64,000 bases of DNA from Synanceia verrucosa (lineage: Eukaryota; Chordata; Actinopteri; Perciformes; Synanceiidae): contig CM056567.1 in assembly GCA_029721515.1 (NCBI GenBank), positions 10,680,007 through 10,744,006 on the forward strand, in the 5' to 3' direction. The position numbers were made by a program, and so were the translations under genes. This document shows positions 48,546 to 62,394 of this stretch, piece after piece; position 1 is the stretch's first letter, and each line of letters begins with the position of its first letter. Below the pieces are notes generated by a model. The model ran no database searches, was not told the DNA's origin, and worked only from the letters and a program-made list of their open reading frames with translations.

Positions 48546-49845
48546 CTGCACACAAACCATGACATCATTATTAGATCACCAGTGTTTGCTTTCTTTAGCT
48601 GTATAGTATTTTTGAAAAAGATTATTTTGGGGCTTTAGCCTTTATTTGATAGTGATCCAGAGAAAGTGTTGTGAGGGGGAGAGAGACGGGACGACAGGCA
48701 GTAGATGACAGGCCAGATTCAATCCTGTGCTACACGCTACAAGCTAGTTAGTATCTACTTGAAATATCTGATGGTGCGTTTTTTGGAGCATTTAAGAAAA
48801 ATTGTTAGCCTGGGTCCACCCACTTCCTGTGACGCTTCACAAAATTTCGCGACCAAGTCAGTTTGGCCAAGCTGCCGTTCTCTTCAACATCAGATTCACC
48901 TAGAAATGGTGACCAATGAAAATCATTGCATTTCAAATAGCTCGACTGAGGTGTGTTTAAGGCAATGATGCACTAGTTCTTTGGATCGTCGCTACGCATA
49001 CGTCAGAGGAAAGCGTGGCCTGATTGGTTGAAGCTGCGTCCAGTAGCACACAGAGGCATTTGATAGACGAGGGTTAAGCCCGCCCTCTGAGAAATCAACT
49101 TACAATGCAGCTAGGCTAAACTATGCTCACAGAGCTTTGTAGTCGTGAGAGCCAGGCTAACAAATTGTGTCATTATATGTGATTTAGCAGCATGCTCTCT
49201 TTGTTGCTGCCCATGCAGGCAAAAATACTCAGCCCAACAGCAGTCTAAATTTGGCATGTTTGGTAGCCACACTCATGCAAGAGTCGTGATGAATGACTTA
49301 GGATAAATCTGGCATGGAACTGGCCTGTTATAGCCAATTCCCAAGTGGAACTCCTCCCCCAAATATAGATCACAAAATCTTTGCCGTATCTGGCATCATG
49401 TATGGACCAGAGCCAGGCCATATCACAGCAGGGTGCTGTTTCACATTCCTGGTGACCTATCAGCAGAAAAGTTGCATGTTGCATGTAGCACAGGAAACAT
49501 AAACCAAACATTTTTAATGCCACCAAAGGTCTCTGGCAACACAAATGAAAAACTGTGGTGCCACCAGCTGCTTCTAAAGCACAGTAAATATGATGAAGAT
49601 GGCCTCTGAAAGGTTAGACAACATTACTGCAGTATAAAAAGGGAGGTTGGAGGGGTTCTCAGTTGGTTGCAATCCGATCAATATCATAACATTGTGTACT
49701 TACCTTTGAGTGACAGCTCAGCCAGCTTGAGAGGCAGGTCACCTGGGTTTACACCTGCCGGTGAGCCCAGGATGTCCGGCAGAGCATTTCTCCTCCCCGA
49801 GCGGCCCGAGGAGGCAAAGTCCAACACTGGCTCCACTTCCGTCAT
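48463..49845 (-). CDS. pkib: cAMP-dependent protein kinase inhibitor (PKI beta-like), two coding exons
   Basis: Coding exons on the minus strand are 49845-49704 and 48545-48463 (225 nt, 74 residues plus stop); human PKIB is 78. The protein is a pseudosubstrate inhibitor of the PKA catalytic subunit and exports it from the nucleus. Residues 10-25 hold an amphipathic start (DFASSG) and the pseudosubstrate RSGRRNALPDI, with Ala21 in the phospho-acceptor position and Arg15, Arg18 and Arg19 present. Residues 37-46 (LPLKLAELSL) match the PKI leucine-rich nuclear export signal. FASS, RRNALPDI and DLPLKL favour PKIB over PKIA or PKIG. The C-terminal 27 residues are Gly/Pro/Glu/Ser-rich and unlike mammalian tails. 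The intron contains a hAT-like element at 48805-49159. Upstream non-coding exons must exist beyond 49857 but were not located. Confidence 0.92.
48805..49159 (+). mobile_element. hAT-like miniature element, copy 1, in pkib intron
   Basis: A 355-bp non-coding element with inverted ends TTAGCCTGG and CCAGGCTA. It is flanked by 8-bp near-identical repeats AAAAATTG (48797-48804) and ACAAATTG (49160-49167). It aligns over its whole length with 62395-62759 (for example CTTCCTGTGACGCTTCACAA and GGTTAAGCCCGCCCTCTGAG in both). The 8-bp target duplication suggests the hAT superfamily. Orientation is arbitrary. Confidence 0.8.
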
Positions 49846-49857
49846 CTCAGGACACCT
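49704..49857 (-). CDS. pkib: pkib coding exon 1: inhibitory and export motifs
   Basis: The acceptor is TTTTTATCACAG and the donor is CTCAAAG/GTAAGT. Twelve bases of 5' UTR precede the ATG at 49845. It encodes residues 1-47 and leaves one base of codon 48. Both functional motifs, the PKA pseudosubstrate and the nuclear export signal, lie in this exon. Confidence 0.93.
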
Positions 49858-52195
49858 CTGTGATAAAAAGAGGGACAGGGTGTGATGCTCCATTATTGTG
49901 CTCAACAACAGGAGTTCTCTGGTTAGCGTCATCTGTACCTGAAAGGACTCAAAGGTGGTTTGTTACTGTGAAAGCTTGTTAATCAGAGTGAAGTGCAGTC
50001 TTTCTCTGCTGAAATGGAAACACTATTAACTAGTAGCTCTTGCTAATTAGTCTATGACAGTTAACAACAACAAAACAGTAATTTGTTGAATGGATATGAG
50101 AAATCATACAATAACAGAAGTTAAAGTTCATTGTCTTATCTTCATATCTACCAAAAACCTTCTCCTACTTTTGCCATTTGGCGAGAATGTGAAAGTAAAA
50201 TAAGTGAGTAGTAATAAAGTAGCTCATTATCAACAGATTGACATAAATGACACAAACTTCTGGGTCTTCCTAGAGAAGTAGTCTGTGTGCTTTTGTCTTG
50301 TTGCATAAATGTGTCCCGTTCATGTTAAACAATATTATAAGCCTCCTACTTTGACCTGAGTCATCTGAATGACTTTTAATGGCATGACTGATATGTCACG
50401 TTTCAAGTAACACAGAGCACAGCAGCAGCCGTTTATCCTGACGCATCTCGTCAGACAAAATTCACTTAATCTGTTTAGTGAGTTGAGCTTCAAGAGAAGA
50501 GATTCATCACTGGAGCGGAGGATGTGTCTGTCTGGTCTCATGGCAACCAGCAGCTGGGGAGTCAGCTCTCGGCTTCACTGGTGACAGGCAGAATTACATC
50601 CCTTGTCTTTTTCTCTCTCTCTCTCACACACACACAAAGCGAGCCCATGTTGCTATGGCAATGCTACAGAAAATGCACCACTGGCAGGTAAACATTATGA
50701 CTCAAATCCATTCTCTCACTATCTCACTTTCTCTTCCCAGTCCCCTCTTTTTTGTGCTGTGTGGCTTTAAATAACCATACCATTGTGTGGAGCACAATCC
50801 CAGTCCCCATCCCTGTCTCTCAACAAAGGAATGACATGTGAGTTAATGTGCACTTGGAGCTATAATCTCTCACACACACACATAACACAGATCTAGATTT
50901 CCAGAATAAGGGCCACAGGTTGGCCATCTGTTAGCCTCAAGCTCTGTTGTAGCAAAGTCACTGAGCTCATAGAAGCCACAGCAGTGAAGTGTAGCTTATT
51001 TGCTTTTTATAATAATATAACTCCAACACGTTTACATGTTGACCTTATCATAAGCATATATAGCACTGCACAAAGAGGAGGGGATGTAAAGACATGAAAC
51101 TGTAGCCTTCGTGTTTGATTACAGCTGACACATGTAGCATTTATGAAGCCCAACTTATAATCATTAAATTAATCATGCTACCTGCAATTACCATAAATGA
51201 TTGATAGCTTTTACTCAACCGCAGAAATCATGTTTTTTAAATCTTTAACCCAGAAAGCCTATGTCCCCTGCAGCAGCATTGGCTTTACTGTACAAGACAA
51301 ACATACAGCATGTTACTAATAATTAATGCCACTATCATTTATTGATGTGAAATGCTGCTGCACATTTAATGTTGTGCCCTTACAATAGTCTAATCAGGAC
51401 CGGGATTTAAATATTGGAATCTGGGTCCTCCCAATGCACTCTCCAGACCAGAAAAACCAAAAAGAAGTTTATATATTTTTGTAATTATTTCAATAATTAT
51501 TAAAAGGATTTAATTTATCAAGCTGTCCAGACCATCTATATTAATGTATTGTTTTGTTGGCATCCAAGTTGTTATATTAAAATCTACTGTACCTTTAAAA
51601 TATCCACCATAGTGATGTCATATATTTAAAGAAAATAGTTGGAACCATCGTAATATTTGTTTGAAATATTTTGAATACAAATCCATGTGAACCTAAACAT
51701 TGCAGAATAATATTGTTCCGTCAATTCAGTGACAAACTAACAGTCCTGGCACATTTTTATAGCATGAACAACCACTGCCACTTTTGTACAATATTTTTCC
51801 ATCAGCATTTGAATTCAAAAATACTTCTTCTCATACTTACATTAGCAAAGAGAAACAGATGATATCAAATTAATATTTGTTTTTTTTTCCATGTTTGAAT
51901 GGTGATTTTAACCCTCCACTCCCCAAATGAAAGTAGTGATATGAAGGACGTGACCTCAGCATCCTCAGCGATAGCGATGACCACTCTGACTGCAGCTCTC
52001 CAGTGAACCATCCTGTACCAAACTTGGACTTTCAGTTGGATTTTTGAAAGCAGGCGTCCTGGGAAGCCAGAGCATTTGTTCCAGTTTTGCACCATGTGTC
52101 AAAGCTGCTCTTTGTCCTTGATCAGAGGCCACAGTTGAACTGAAAGCCTCACAATAGGAATCCAGCAACAGGAAGGACACTTCGCACCACACATA

Positions 52196-52872
52196 GAGCT
52201 GTGCGATATGGACAAAATTCTTATCCTGATATAGCCTTTTTTTCTTCCAAATATAGCCAATTTTATATCCCGATAATGATATATATACACCATATAGTAT
52301 TTTTTTCTGATGTAACATTACTGGTAACATTATTTTCGCATTCCATTGCGCTTTAGTCTCTTCGTGTTATATCCCCAATATGCTTTTATTCTGAAGGCTT
52401 ACTTTGAGAGCAACTGGAAGTCTGACTATGTTTGCACTAAACTTTTACTATGCAATTTGGCTGGTAATAAAAATGTGTTTTAAGCACTAATAAATCATTC
52501 ACACACAACACAACATCCTGCATGCTGCTTTACCTCTGTTCAGTCCAGAGCTACAACTGCTGCAAACAAGTCCTTGCGGGTGACATAAAAATGCTACCAC
52601 AAAGCAGCAGCGTTGCTGCAGTTACAGTCTTTATTCATGTCTGAACATGTTTTGAACTCGCATGACACATTTGGATTATCCAGTGGTCATTCCGACGTTG
52701 AGATGTGTTTTACACAGCGTATCTAAACCACAACCAGAGTACCTTTAACGTTAGTGTTGCCACAGAGCTAACCAAGTAGCCACGAGTTAAAATTGTGACA
52801 TAAACAACACAGACTTATATTATATGATAGATATTTTTATACCGCACTACAATGTATATCGTAATATTGCAC
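52196..52872. mobile_element. Possible dispersed repeat with GTGCGATAT-type ends
   Basis: The left side reads AGCTGTGCGATATGGAC and the right side, reverse-complemented, begins GGTGCAATATTACGATATAC. The left 120 bases are rich in GATATA/TATATC. Such ends recur in fish genomes, but the inverted similarity here is imperfect and no target duplication was found. Confidence 0.25.
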
Positions 52873-55800
52873 CCATTTCCTGCTTTGGCCCATCAGACAG
52901 GCTTGTCAAACTGATCATCAGTGAAAATAAAATAAAACTAGAGTCTGGCTTAAACCTATTTATGATGTGTGGGGAAAAATGTTTTAGCTGTTTTATCTAA
53001 TGTTGATTTGATGTTGCTCTTTGTATGTTTATGGGTAAATATGAACAAATGAACATGAACCATTGGCTTTCAGTAGCTCAGCTATCAGAATAAGAATAAT
53101 AGCCTCCACCATTAGTCCAGTCCTAATTAGAACATCTGTTTGGTAACTTTCATTAATCTGCTGGATTAAACATTGAACAGGCAGTGACCCGTCAACTCAA
53201 CAGGTTTATTTTAGCTGATAATCCAACAACAGTTTAGATAAGATTATCTTGTCAAGAAAATTGACCTAGATGCCGTGATGTCCACTCCAGCTCGGTGAGA
53301 CAGGAACAAACTACAGGTCCATTATGCAGCGAGGTGGAGCTATAAAAGCCTTTTGAGAGGAAGAGCTGTCAGAGTTCAAGGCTTGTTTACAGAGAGGGTG
53401 TAAGATGCTGAATGGAAAAGAATAAAGAGACATCTTCTCTTCTTTAAAAGTGCTCTTCAATGAAATAACAGCTCATTAATGCTGCAAATTGCTACCTGGG
53501 CTATTTTAACACAGTGACGTCTATAATTCTGCAACAAATTACACAGCATGCACATGAAACATCCTCTATATTGCAGGACCACTGTGTGATAATAATCATG
53601 GAGGCTGAGATTGCTCTCCTGTATCTTGTGAGTTCATTCAAGGTGTTTAACAGAGGATGTCTGCTGCATCTCTGAACCTGGACAGCCCTTCACGTCCAAT
53701 ATTTAAGGGTCATTTTGACCACAGCAGCACAGGGTACTGTCAACACTGTAGAGAGTGATTTTTTTTTTTTTTTCCAGCTCAACCAGCTGTACATAAACAG
53801 CAATGACATATTATCAGTATCTGATAGCTAATGTGTTAGCACACACCACATTCTCAACACAGTTTGGAATTTATGTTTCTTTTCACCTGATTAATATTAA
53901 AAATAAGTCCAATTACACCTGTCTTGATCTCCACCAATCCTTACCAAAGGAAACCAATAATAATGTAATAATTCTTTCAATAAAATACATGTAAAAATAG
54001 CAAAAACGCAAGTCAGCTTATTGGTTTCAGGCTTGAAAAATATGCTATCAGAAGTCAGGTGCAATATCAAAACTATAATTCAATGATAATAAATGTACTG
54101 AATCAAACCATAAATCCCGGGAAACGTAAATGTACATATGTATTTATAAACCCTCTGGTTACAAGACGGCCAAACTACCCACTGAGCCATGCCGCCTGTG
54201 TGTGTGAGGGGTGTGTGTAGGCTGATTATCAATAATCACTTGGTTTGAAATATTTTACATTATTTGCACATTTTTTATTTTATCTCAAAGCTTAAGTTTG
54301 TCTTCAGGGATGGTTCATCCCAGGGAAACAATTACTGTTATAATTAATAATTATTGGTCATAACCTTTAAGTTTAATGCTCACAGCTCTTCCAGCCTTAC
54401 AGATGTGTAGCTGCTGTTTACGTCAGTATCAGATAGCATGAATTCTATGTCTGGTTGGTGAGATTCACAGGGTTCTGATTTGAAACTTGGAAATTCTGAC
54501 ATTCATGTACAACTTGAAAGCAACGTGATGCTAAACACACACACAGGCTCCCAATGCTGCTGCAATGACATTAATCCTCTGTTTTATTGGCGATTTATTT
54601 TCACCTTATGCTTGGAAATTACAAGAATGAGAGCAAAATAAATATGAATACATTAATAGATATAAAGTACAACAATAATTAGAAGCACAAGTTGCTGGCA
54701 CAGTAGTGAGAGAGGGAGTTTGACCATACGCACAAAAAAAATGTAATTTACTCGTACGGTTAGATACAACCTCACTAATATGTAATTATGAGGATAATGA
54801 AACAAAGGGTGAGAGAGGCACAGACTGGGGGGTAGCAGGGGATAAAAATCAAGCAGAAAAATAAAACAAACAGGTGAGTGAATAAATTAAAAATAAATTT
54901 GGAAAATGCTTGGTGGGTCAGTGGCAGTAACTTGACCCAGTTCAAAGGGCCATTTATATAACTAGTCATAAACGGTTAACACATAACGAAATATGAGCAA
55001 CTGGCAGCTTCAGTACAAAGAAAGTCAGGCCTTTAAAAAGCCACGTCAGCCAAAGCTCTCTTCCCTCCAAACAAGAGACAATGATAGATATCGTCTCACC
55101 CAGCCGAGCAGCCAGCTGCTGCCTGAGGCTGACCTCTATTCAGCCTCTCATCCTGTTCAACACAGTCACTGTGGTCTGGATGCCACAAATCAGTGCATGA
55201 ACACATGAATTATCATTAAACATGTCATTTAGAGAGATGTTTACTCTCTATTACACATCCTGTCCCACTCCTCCTTCTAATAACAAGGAAGTAGGAATAG
55301 TAATAGATTGGTCAAATAATCCAACAGACGGCCTCACCGCAGCTAATCCATCCCCTATATGTCCTTACAGAGTGTGCGACTTTATCTACCCTCTCCCTAT
55401 AGTCATCATGGCATTAGTCAGTAACACCGGGGAGGAGGGTTTAGATCACAAAACCTCACGCTGCCTGATGAGGAACTGCAGAAGAAATGATGTTTACAAT
55501 GCCGCCACAGACACGAGACGTTTTAGATGAATAAATAATGCCTGGGATTAAATCCCTCGCTATTTTTAGTCCCTCATACCCTGTGATTATTCACTGTCCT
55601 TCTCCCCACTTTTTTCACTGTTATCCTAAAGCTTAACATGCTCTAGCTGCCATGGAAACTGCACCATTATAAAGACTGTTATATAGTGGAGGAGGGGAGC
55701 CAGTGAAGAAGCACTATCTTTATACTGCATTATATTTTTTGTTCTGCTCATGAAGACATCTTTTGTTTGGATTTGAACATTAAGTTTGGTAAAACTGCAG

Positions 55801-57753
55801 CAGAAGCAATGAAAATAATGTTGTGACACTAAGAGATGTATGAAGGAAATGCATGATTATAAATCACTATTAAAACTGATTAAATAGAAAGAAGATTGAT
55901 GAAAATGATGAATTTATGTTGCAAAAATATATGGAGATGAGATAAACGCTGAGCAGAACTACCGAGTTATGTGAGGAACGGCTTTGCTCGTCACATTCAG
56001 ATTAACAGGTGCACAGGAGGTCATGCATATGCACAAAAGCTGGAAGGTGAAGCGAGACTCTGATATCAGCAGTTGATTTTTAAAAAAAGCTGTTTTCCCC
56101 TCTGAGCAGCAGAGAATGTGAGACTGATCTAATGAGACGGTGTGATCACAGCCTTCCTTCAGATCTCACATATCCTGGGCACATCCTCCCATCTTTTCCA
56201 CGCAGCCCTTTTTCTCATTATAGCTGCCTGCTTTCATGTCCCAGAAGCCAGCAATCACAGACAAAAACACATAGGCGCCTGCTTTTACTCTGTAGATTAA
56301 TTGCTGGGGGGGAATTTTTCTCTAGAGGGAGAGAGAGAAAATTGTGCTGCAGGTCTGAGCATGTGCAACTGAAATAAACAAATTTCCAGGTCTTTTATTA
56401 GAAATCAACCAGTCAGTATCATGAATCTCTCAAGCAAACTGAAGGATGGATATTTTTTTATCATTATTATCACCAATGATATTACTTTGAGTGGCCTTTC
56501 AGAGAATCATCTGTATGAATATGAATTAAATTCTCCCTGAATCACTCAATCGCCCATTTGCTCGACAGGATTTAAGACTCAAAACAATTAAAACTGTGCA
56601 ATAACATCAAAAAATGTGCAATAACTGTGTAGCACTACTTACTAAAAACATTAACATTTCTACCATACTTTATGTTTTCATTTTTCACTCTTGACTGTTT
56701 TTATACTGTATCAAGCACCATGTGGAGCAGCACTCCTAATATCATAGCATACACTGTCATGTAATGACAGTGATTTGAAATGAGAAGCAGTGGTTGCCAA
56801 ACTCAGATTTATATATGTATATTAAAATCACTTATGGAAAAATATATCAAAAATTGAATTCAGAATTCAATCGAATCATGAGGTGCCAGGAGAGTCCCAG
56901 CTCTAGTTATTTCACAGCTTATGATACGTGAGTTGATGATACTCACAGCTGTTGCACATGAATTTAGAGCGATGTGATGAGGTGATCAAGTGTGTTCGAG
57001 TGTTTGATATGAGAGGGTTGGTTTTGTTATTGTTTCAAAAATGAGTATTTTCAAGAGGTCAATCTGCTGCTGAGTCACTGGAACGAGCCACAACACTAAA
57101 AGGAAGTTACAAGCACTCACTGATGCCGTTCAGCCATATTGTTTAGTGCTGGACGGGTCTAAAGAGTGCAGCCCTTCAAACAGCACCTAAAAGCAATCCG
57201 CCCTCTTTGTAATTAACTGTGTTTAATGTGCAATAACAACAAGCCATTATACAAAATGAGGCAGACAAAGTGCCCTCCATGTCGCCAAATATGAGACAGA
57301 TTGAGCAGGTTTCATAAGAGACAATCACAACAACAGAGCACCCAGCTATTTACAGCAATTAGCACACTCGACAGAGAGCCATAAAGAAAGGCTGGCAGGC
57401 AGCGCTGGCAAAGACCTCTGGGATGAAGCGTCAAGCAAGAGCAGATTGTTCTGGGTGGTGTATGACTTTTACACTTCATGATCTGATTCAACTGATTATC
57501 GCCTAATCCTGCACGTTCACAAATGACCTTTTAATGTGCTGCGATGGAAAGGTCAAACTTGAGGACATCACATTGTCCAGTGAGCTGCACATGTGACACT
57601 GATGAATGTCAGTCTAAGGAAGAGTGAGCAGAGACTGGCGGCTTCTGACTCTGATCTTTACCTGTGCGGTTCAATCACAGCATCAAAGACAGTTTTCCTG
57701 TCAACAGGGGGCGCTGTTCTGGGCTGAGAGAATAACCCTGATGATGTCAGCAT

Positions 57754-57960
57754 TAGGGATGCACCGATCTGATATGGATATCAGTGCTGGTACAGATACT
57801 GAAGAATATTCTACATCGGGTATCGTGACAATGGGTCCGATCCACAGGGGTAGATCTACTCAGTGTAGTTCTATGCTGTAACCTGTGAGTGACGTCATGC
57901 GCGAACATGAGGCTCGCATTTGTTTTCAAGATGGAGTAAGTGAAGTTTTGTTCTATTTTT
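57754..57960 (+). mobile_element. Fragment resembling a hAT transposon end
   Basis: It starts TAGGGATGCACCGATCTGAT and continues with the GATATGGATATCAGTGCTGG style of sequence, the form of many fish hAT-type terminal regions. It runs into TGACGTCATGCGCGAACATG and stops being recognisable around 57960. No matching opposite end was found nearby, so a truncated copy is likely. Confidence 0.4.
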
Positions 57961-59470
57961 TAGAGGGCTGTCGTCAAAATTAGCGCATTAACATTAATCC
58001 TTGTTAACTCAGCGGCATGCCACAGCACGACAGTAACTCTCCTCTGACAAACTGCCCAAAGCTAGAGACATGCTAATTTTGTCAGCCCTCCAAATCCATA
58101 AAAAAAAATCAAGGAAAATAACAACACAGTTATAACTAACGATCAAACATGCTGATAAAATTAGATTAACAATCTATTATGAATCTGTCCAAGCTTCTCT
58201 TGTAATTCAGCAAACACTCCACCAAAGAGCATCGTTAAAGTATTAATTTGTAACGTGAGACCTTCTTTTCAAAAACACAGTGTTTATTAGAGTTAATGTG
58301 CTGTCGCTCTGATTTCAGCAATGATTGTCTCTTGCGGCTTCACCAACTTTGTGAAGGTGCAATATTAAACCACTGGAGTACTCTATTAATGCCAACTATC
58401 AATCATTTAGACAACAACTTTAATTTAGCAAAACATGATTTATTAGTGAGATGAGAAACAGCTATGGAACTCCTGTAAAAATGGAAGTATTATACAATAT
58501 GTTCATGTTTCTGTTTACATTCACTACATACTGCATTTATTCAATTAATGCATCAGTGGACTGCCTGTAAAATGACTAGTATATGATAGTATATATCATC
58601 AAATCATGAACAATCCACCAAAAGAATCACAAATCTGACCGGCCATTCAATCAAAAGTATTGAGGAGCCAAAAGGTGAAAGACAAAGAATTCGTCTTGAT
58701 ATAAAACAGAGAAAAGCAGAAATATTCCCAATCAAGAGGTTGCAAGAAGAGAATCCCTTGCATTTTTTCAGGAAAATTGAAAGTAAAAGATTTATTCTTT
58801 GACAAACAATCGATTGCTTGTTTCAGCTGGTCCAAATCTAGTACATCAGCTTTCTGCATCCATATATCAGCAGCTGCAGTAAAGACGAGGGAATAAATCT
58901 ACACATGTCCGATACGTGTGACACCGGGAGGACAGTGTGTGCTGCCGTCACATCAATATTTCAGCACAAAGCCTGTTGTTTGGAGGAGTGTAACCGAGGC
59001 CGTCCTCCACCCCGGGGGAACTCTGAACTAGCCCGTCGTGGCAACAGCGATGCGCTCTGCACGCTGGCGACCACCCAGGGGCCTCTGACACTCACTGGCA
59101 AGTAAGACACACACACAATAAAATGCTATAAAATCAGCACTCACACACACTGCCACCCTGCCTCAGCACAAGTGTCAAGCTCTTGTGGCGTGTTGGTGAT
59201 TAAAGCAATAGAGATAAAAGAGGAGGATTTCATTCCCATTCAGACATCATGTCCTGTCGTTCCGTCCACATTTAACAGAGAAGGCCTAACATCCAGTTCT
59301 TGAACGTTTCCTACAGCTGATCGTGGAAAATCTCAAGGTGATCTCAGTCCAGAGCAGAGGTTGTACTGTCCCAGCTGCATTCACTGGAATTAAACTAACG
59401 AACACCAGAGATCCTGCCTGTTTCCATCAAACCTACAACTACTTCCACTGTGAAATAACCTGCCCATTAT

Positions 59471-59832
59471 CCATCCATCCATTATCTACCGCTTATCCTC
59501 ATAGGGTCGCGGGGGGGCTGGAGCCTATCCCAGCTGTCTTAGGGCAGAAGGCAGGGTACACCCTGGACAAGTCGCCACCTCATCGCAGGGCACATAGAGA
59601 CAGACAACCACTCACACTCACATTCACACCTACGGTCAATTTAAATTAGCCAATTAACCTAATCCCCATGCATGTTTTTGGATGGTGGGAGGAAGCCGGA
59701 GTACCCGGAGAGAACCCACGCAGACACGGGGAGAACATGCAAACTCCACACAGAAAGGCCCCGGGCCCGGGATTCGAACCCGGTACCTTCTTGTGAGGCA
59801 ACAGTGCTAACCACTACACCACCGTGCCGCCC
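59471..59832 (-). mobile_element. tRNA-derived SINE, copy 4, with perfect target-site duplication
   Basis: Full-length minus-strand copy. The head is at 59832 (GCGGCACGGTGGTGTAGTGG), box B-like GGTTCGAATCCC lies near 59780, and the (GGAT)n tail is at 59471. It is flanked by a perfect 12-bp repeat CCTGCCCATTAT at 59459-59470 and 59833-59844, which fixes both ends of the family. Confidence 0.88.
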
Positions 59833-62394
59833 CCTGCCCATTATTTTCTCCATTAATCAAACCAATTCATTTGAATCTTCCTCACACCCAGTGAGGGTGT
59901 CACATTACTGTACTTATGTCCAAAGATATTAAGTTTATATCACATAAGACAAAGGAAAGTAGCAAATCCTCAAAGGAGCGTGGAACCAGAAAATATTTGG
60001 CAAATTTGCTTAGGATCATTTTTTTGCTGTTTATCTGTAACCATATAACTATGATGCAGAGTCAGAATTCACCTTACCATACATTACTCACCATACATCA
60101 TGCATTATACATTTTGTACTTCATCAATATCAATATATTAGCATCAATATCTGGACAAAAATCTGTGTCATTAACTTTGCTATGTTCGCTGGCTGCTGTG
60201 TGCAGTAGGTTTATCAGAGCTTTTTCGCTCTAATGGTGTGAGAAAAACTGCTGCTTTTTTTGGCGGACCAAAAAACACAAAGCAATGAGCTAAAAGAAAC
60301 TGAAAAGCTCCTTATTGGCTGAAAGAAACTACCACTGGGTGAAAATTCTCTTTGGTTTTTATCGTTACGACTTACGAGGGATATGGCCTCCTGTACTTTT
60401 TGGCTAAACATGTCAAACTACAATTTGAAATGAAATATTGCTGTGCTGCAGAGATGCTCTGGCTTCATATCATATTCTGCAGACTCCAGAGAACATACAC
60501 CATAATAATGTTAATATGGTTTTAAATGAAAATCAGAACACTGATAGGAAAATTATCATTCTCTCTGATCAGATCACAAATATAATATAATATCATTCAG
60601 CTCAATCATTTTTATCCATTGTTGAGCAAAATATTGTATAGTTCTGCCTCTGACTAAACTGGATGATTCTCAAAATCCCTCATATGTGCGGCAGTCATCA
60701 ATAAAAACCACATCTGATGGTGCCCAAAGATTCAAAACAGCATGTCCTTCCTTGCACAGCCTCTCCATTCAATGGACAATCAACAGAATGAGCTCTACAG
60801 ATTTGAGGCTGACAAACCGTTCTGAGATGCTGTGCCTAGTTTCTAGTGTTTCTAGGGCAGACTGGTTTCCACACGGTGATAAAACAATAAGGCTGGATCT
60901 ATTGTGCGGTCTGAAAAAGGTCACTGATCTGTGGACTCAATGCATGCCGCAGGAAAACAATAACCCCTTTGTCTCCACAGAGGACACATCCCATCTCACC
61001 TACTGTCCCTTTCCCATCTAATCAGTATGGAGAGGCTGGCAGCGAGAGACACGACACTGACGAACCGCAGTCCTTTTCCCAGATCTGGTCCGAGGCATGC
61101 TGGGGGAAGTCTATTGAGTTATACCGCCACATCCCCTGCCTCTTACCAGGGCTGCTGGGAAAATGGCCATGGACTGGAGAGGCTCAGGTCAGAACAGTTA
61201 GCATTGTAGGAAACAGATCACCTCTGTTCCTCTACATCCAGTGACTGACGTTTTGATAGCAGAAAGATGAAAGTAGCTGGACCCAAATGGCAGCCAGCCA
61301 TAGGTCACCGTAAAGGGCAATGGGCTTTACAGAAGCACTGGCTCGGGCTAAACTCTCATAGGTCACTGATCAATACGTAGGAATAATGAATGGTGAGAAT
61401 TTAGCTCTGCAAATCAGTGCTTCCATCCTCAGAGTGGCGAGGCTCGCAATCAATGGGAATTAAATTGGTGCTGGGTGGTAAAATTGTAAGTGACACCTGG
61501 TTGTCTTTTATCTTGCTGCTGCAAAGACGTTTCAAAAAGCCTTTCCTTTCATAACATGCGCTAATCCACTTTTCATGTGAAACACTCTACAAGTGTCTGC
61601 AGGGAGGAGGGATAGGTTAAATCACTATTGAAGTGAGGACAAGATTTTAATGCTTGTGCCGCATCAACACCCAATCCTTTTGGATTTGAGAGACACAAAC
61701 ATGGTTTACAAACCCTTTTTTAAATAAAACAAAGACAGACAACAATCTAAATACAGTCTGAACATAAACTGCGACACACTAACACAAAATACACTCTTCA
61801 AGTTGCAATGTTATGGCCTATATTAAAATTAAATTGCCATTTCTGTTGATTCTTCATGTCGTTGGATTTGGAAGGGTTATTTGGCAGAAATATCCAATCG
61901 TCTCTACTCACTTTCAGCTCATAGGGAAGATGCAGTGGCTAAGAGCAGCTTGATCGAATCAAAATGCCTATTTAAGAGTTTTCATATCTGTTAACCTAAG
62001 AAGCCTCAGTCTCAATCCAGGCATGTTCCCATTTCCGTGGCTGTTTGTCAGCCTCTGGCAAGCAGAGAGGCTGTCACTAGTTTTTATTCTGCTTACACAG
62101 CTCTGGTTGGGTGGGCTGGCTTTTTGCTCTGTTAAATTTAATTTACTGTGACATTTCAGGATAGTGTGCAGAGCTTTTAGTTTTTTGAGCCAGAAGAGTC
62201 ATTTGGATGTGGGTTACTGGGAAGTTTGAGGTGCTTTTAGATATCAGTCGTATCCATCGTCAGATCCACACGCACAGCAAACTCGATGAGGCTAACCTCT
62301 GCATGATCGCATGGTTGGCTATTTGTGGTCAACAGTTGAGAATTTACAAGCTAATAGCACAAAGCCACTTTTCACTGTGTGCTCAGTGTGGATG

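Noticed and set aside
60686..61244. Overlapping plus-strand open frames near 61 kb
   Set aside because: Composition-driven; no domain or exon-border support.
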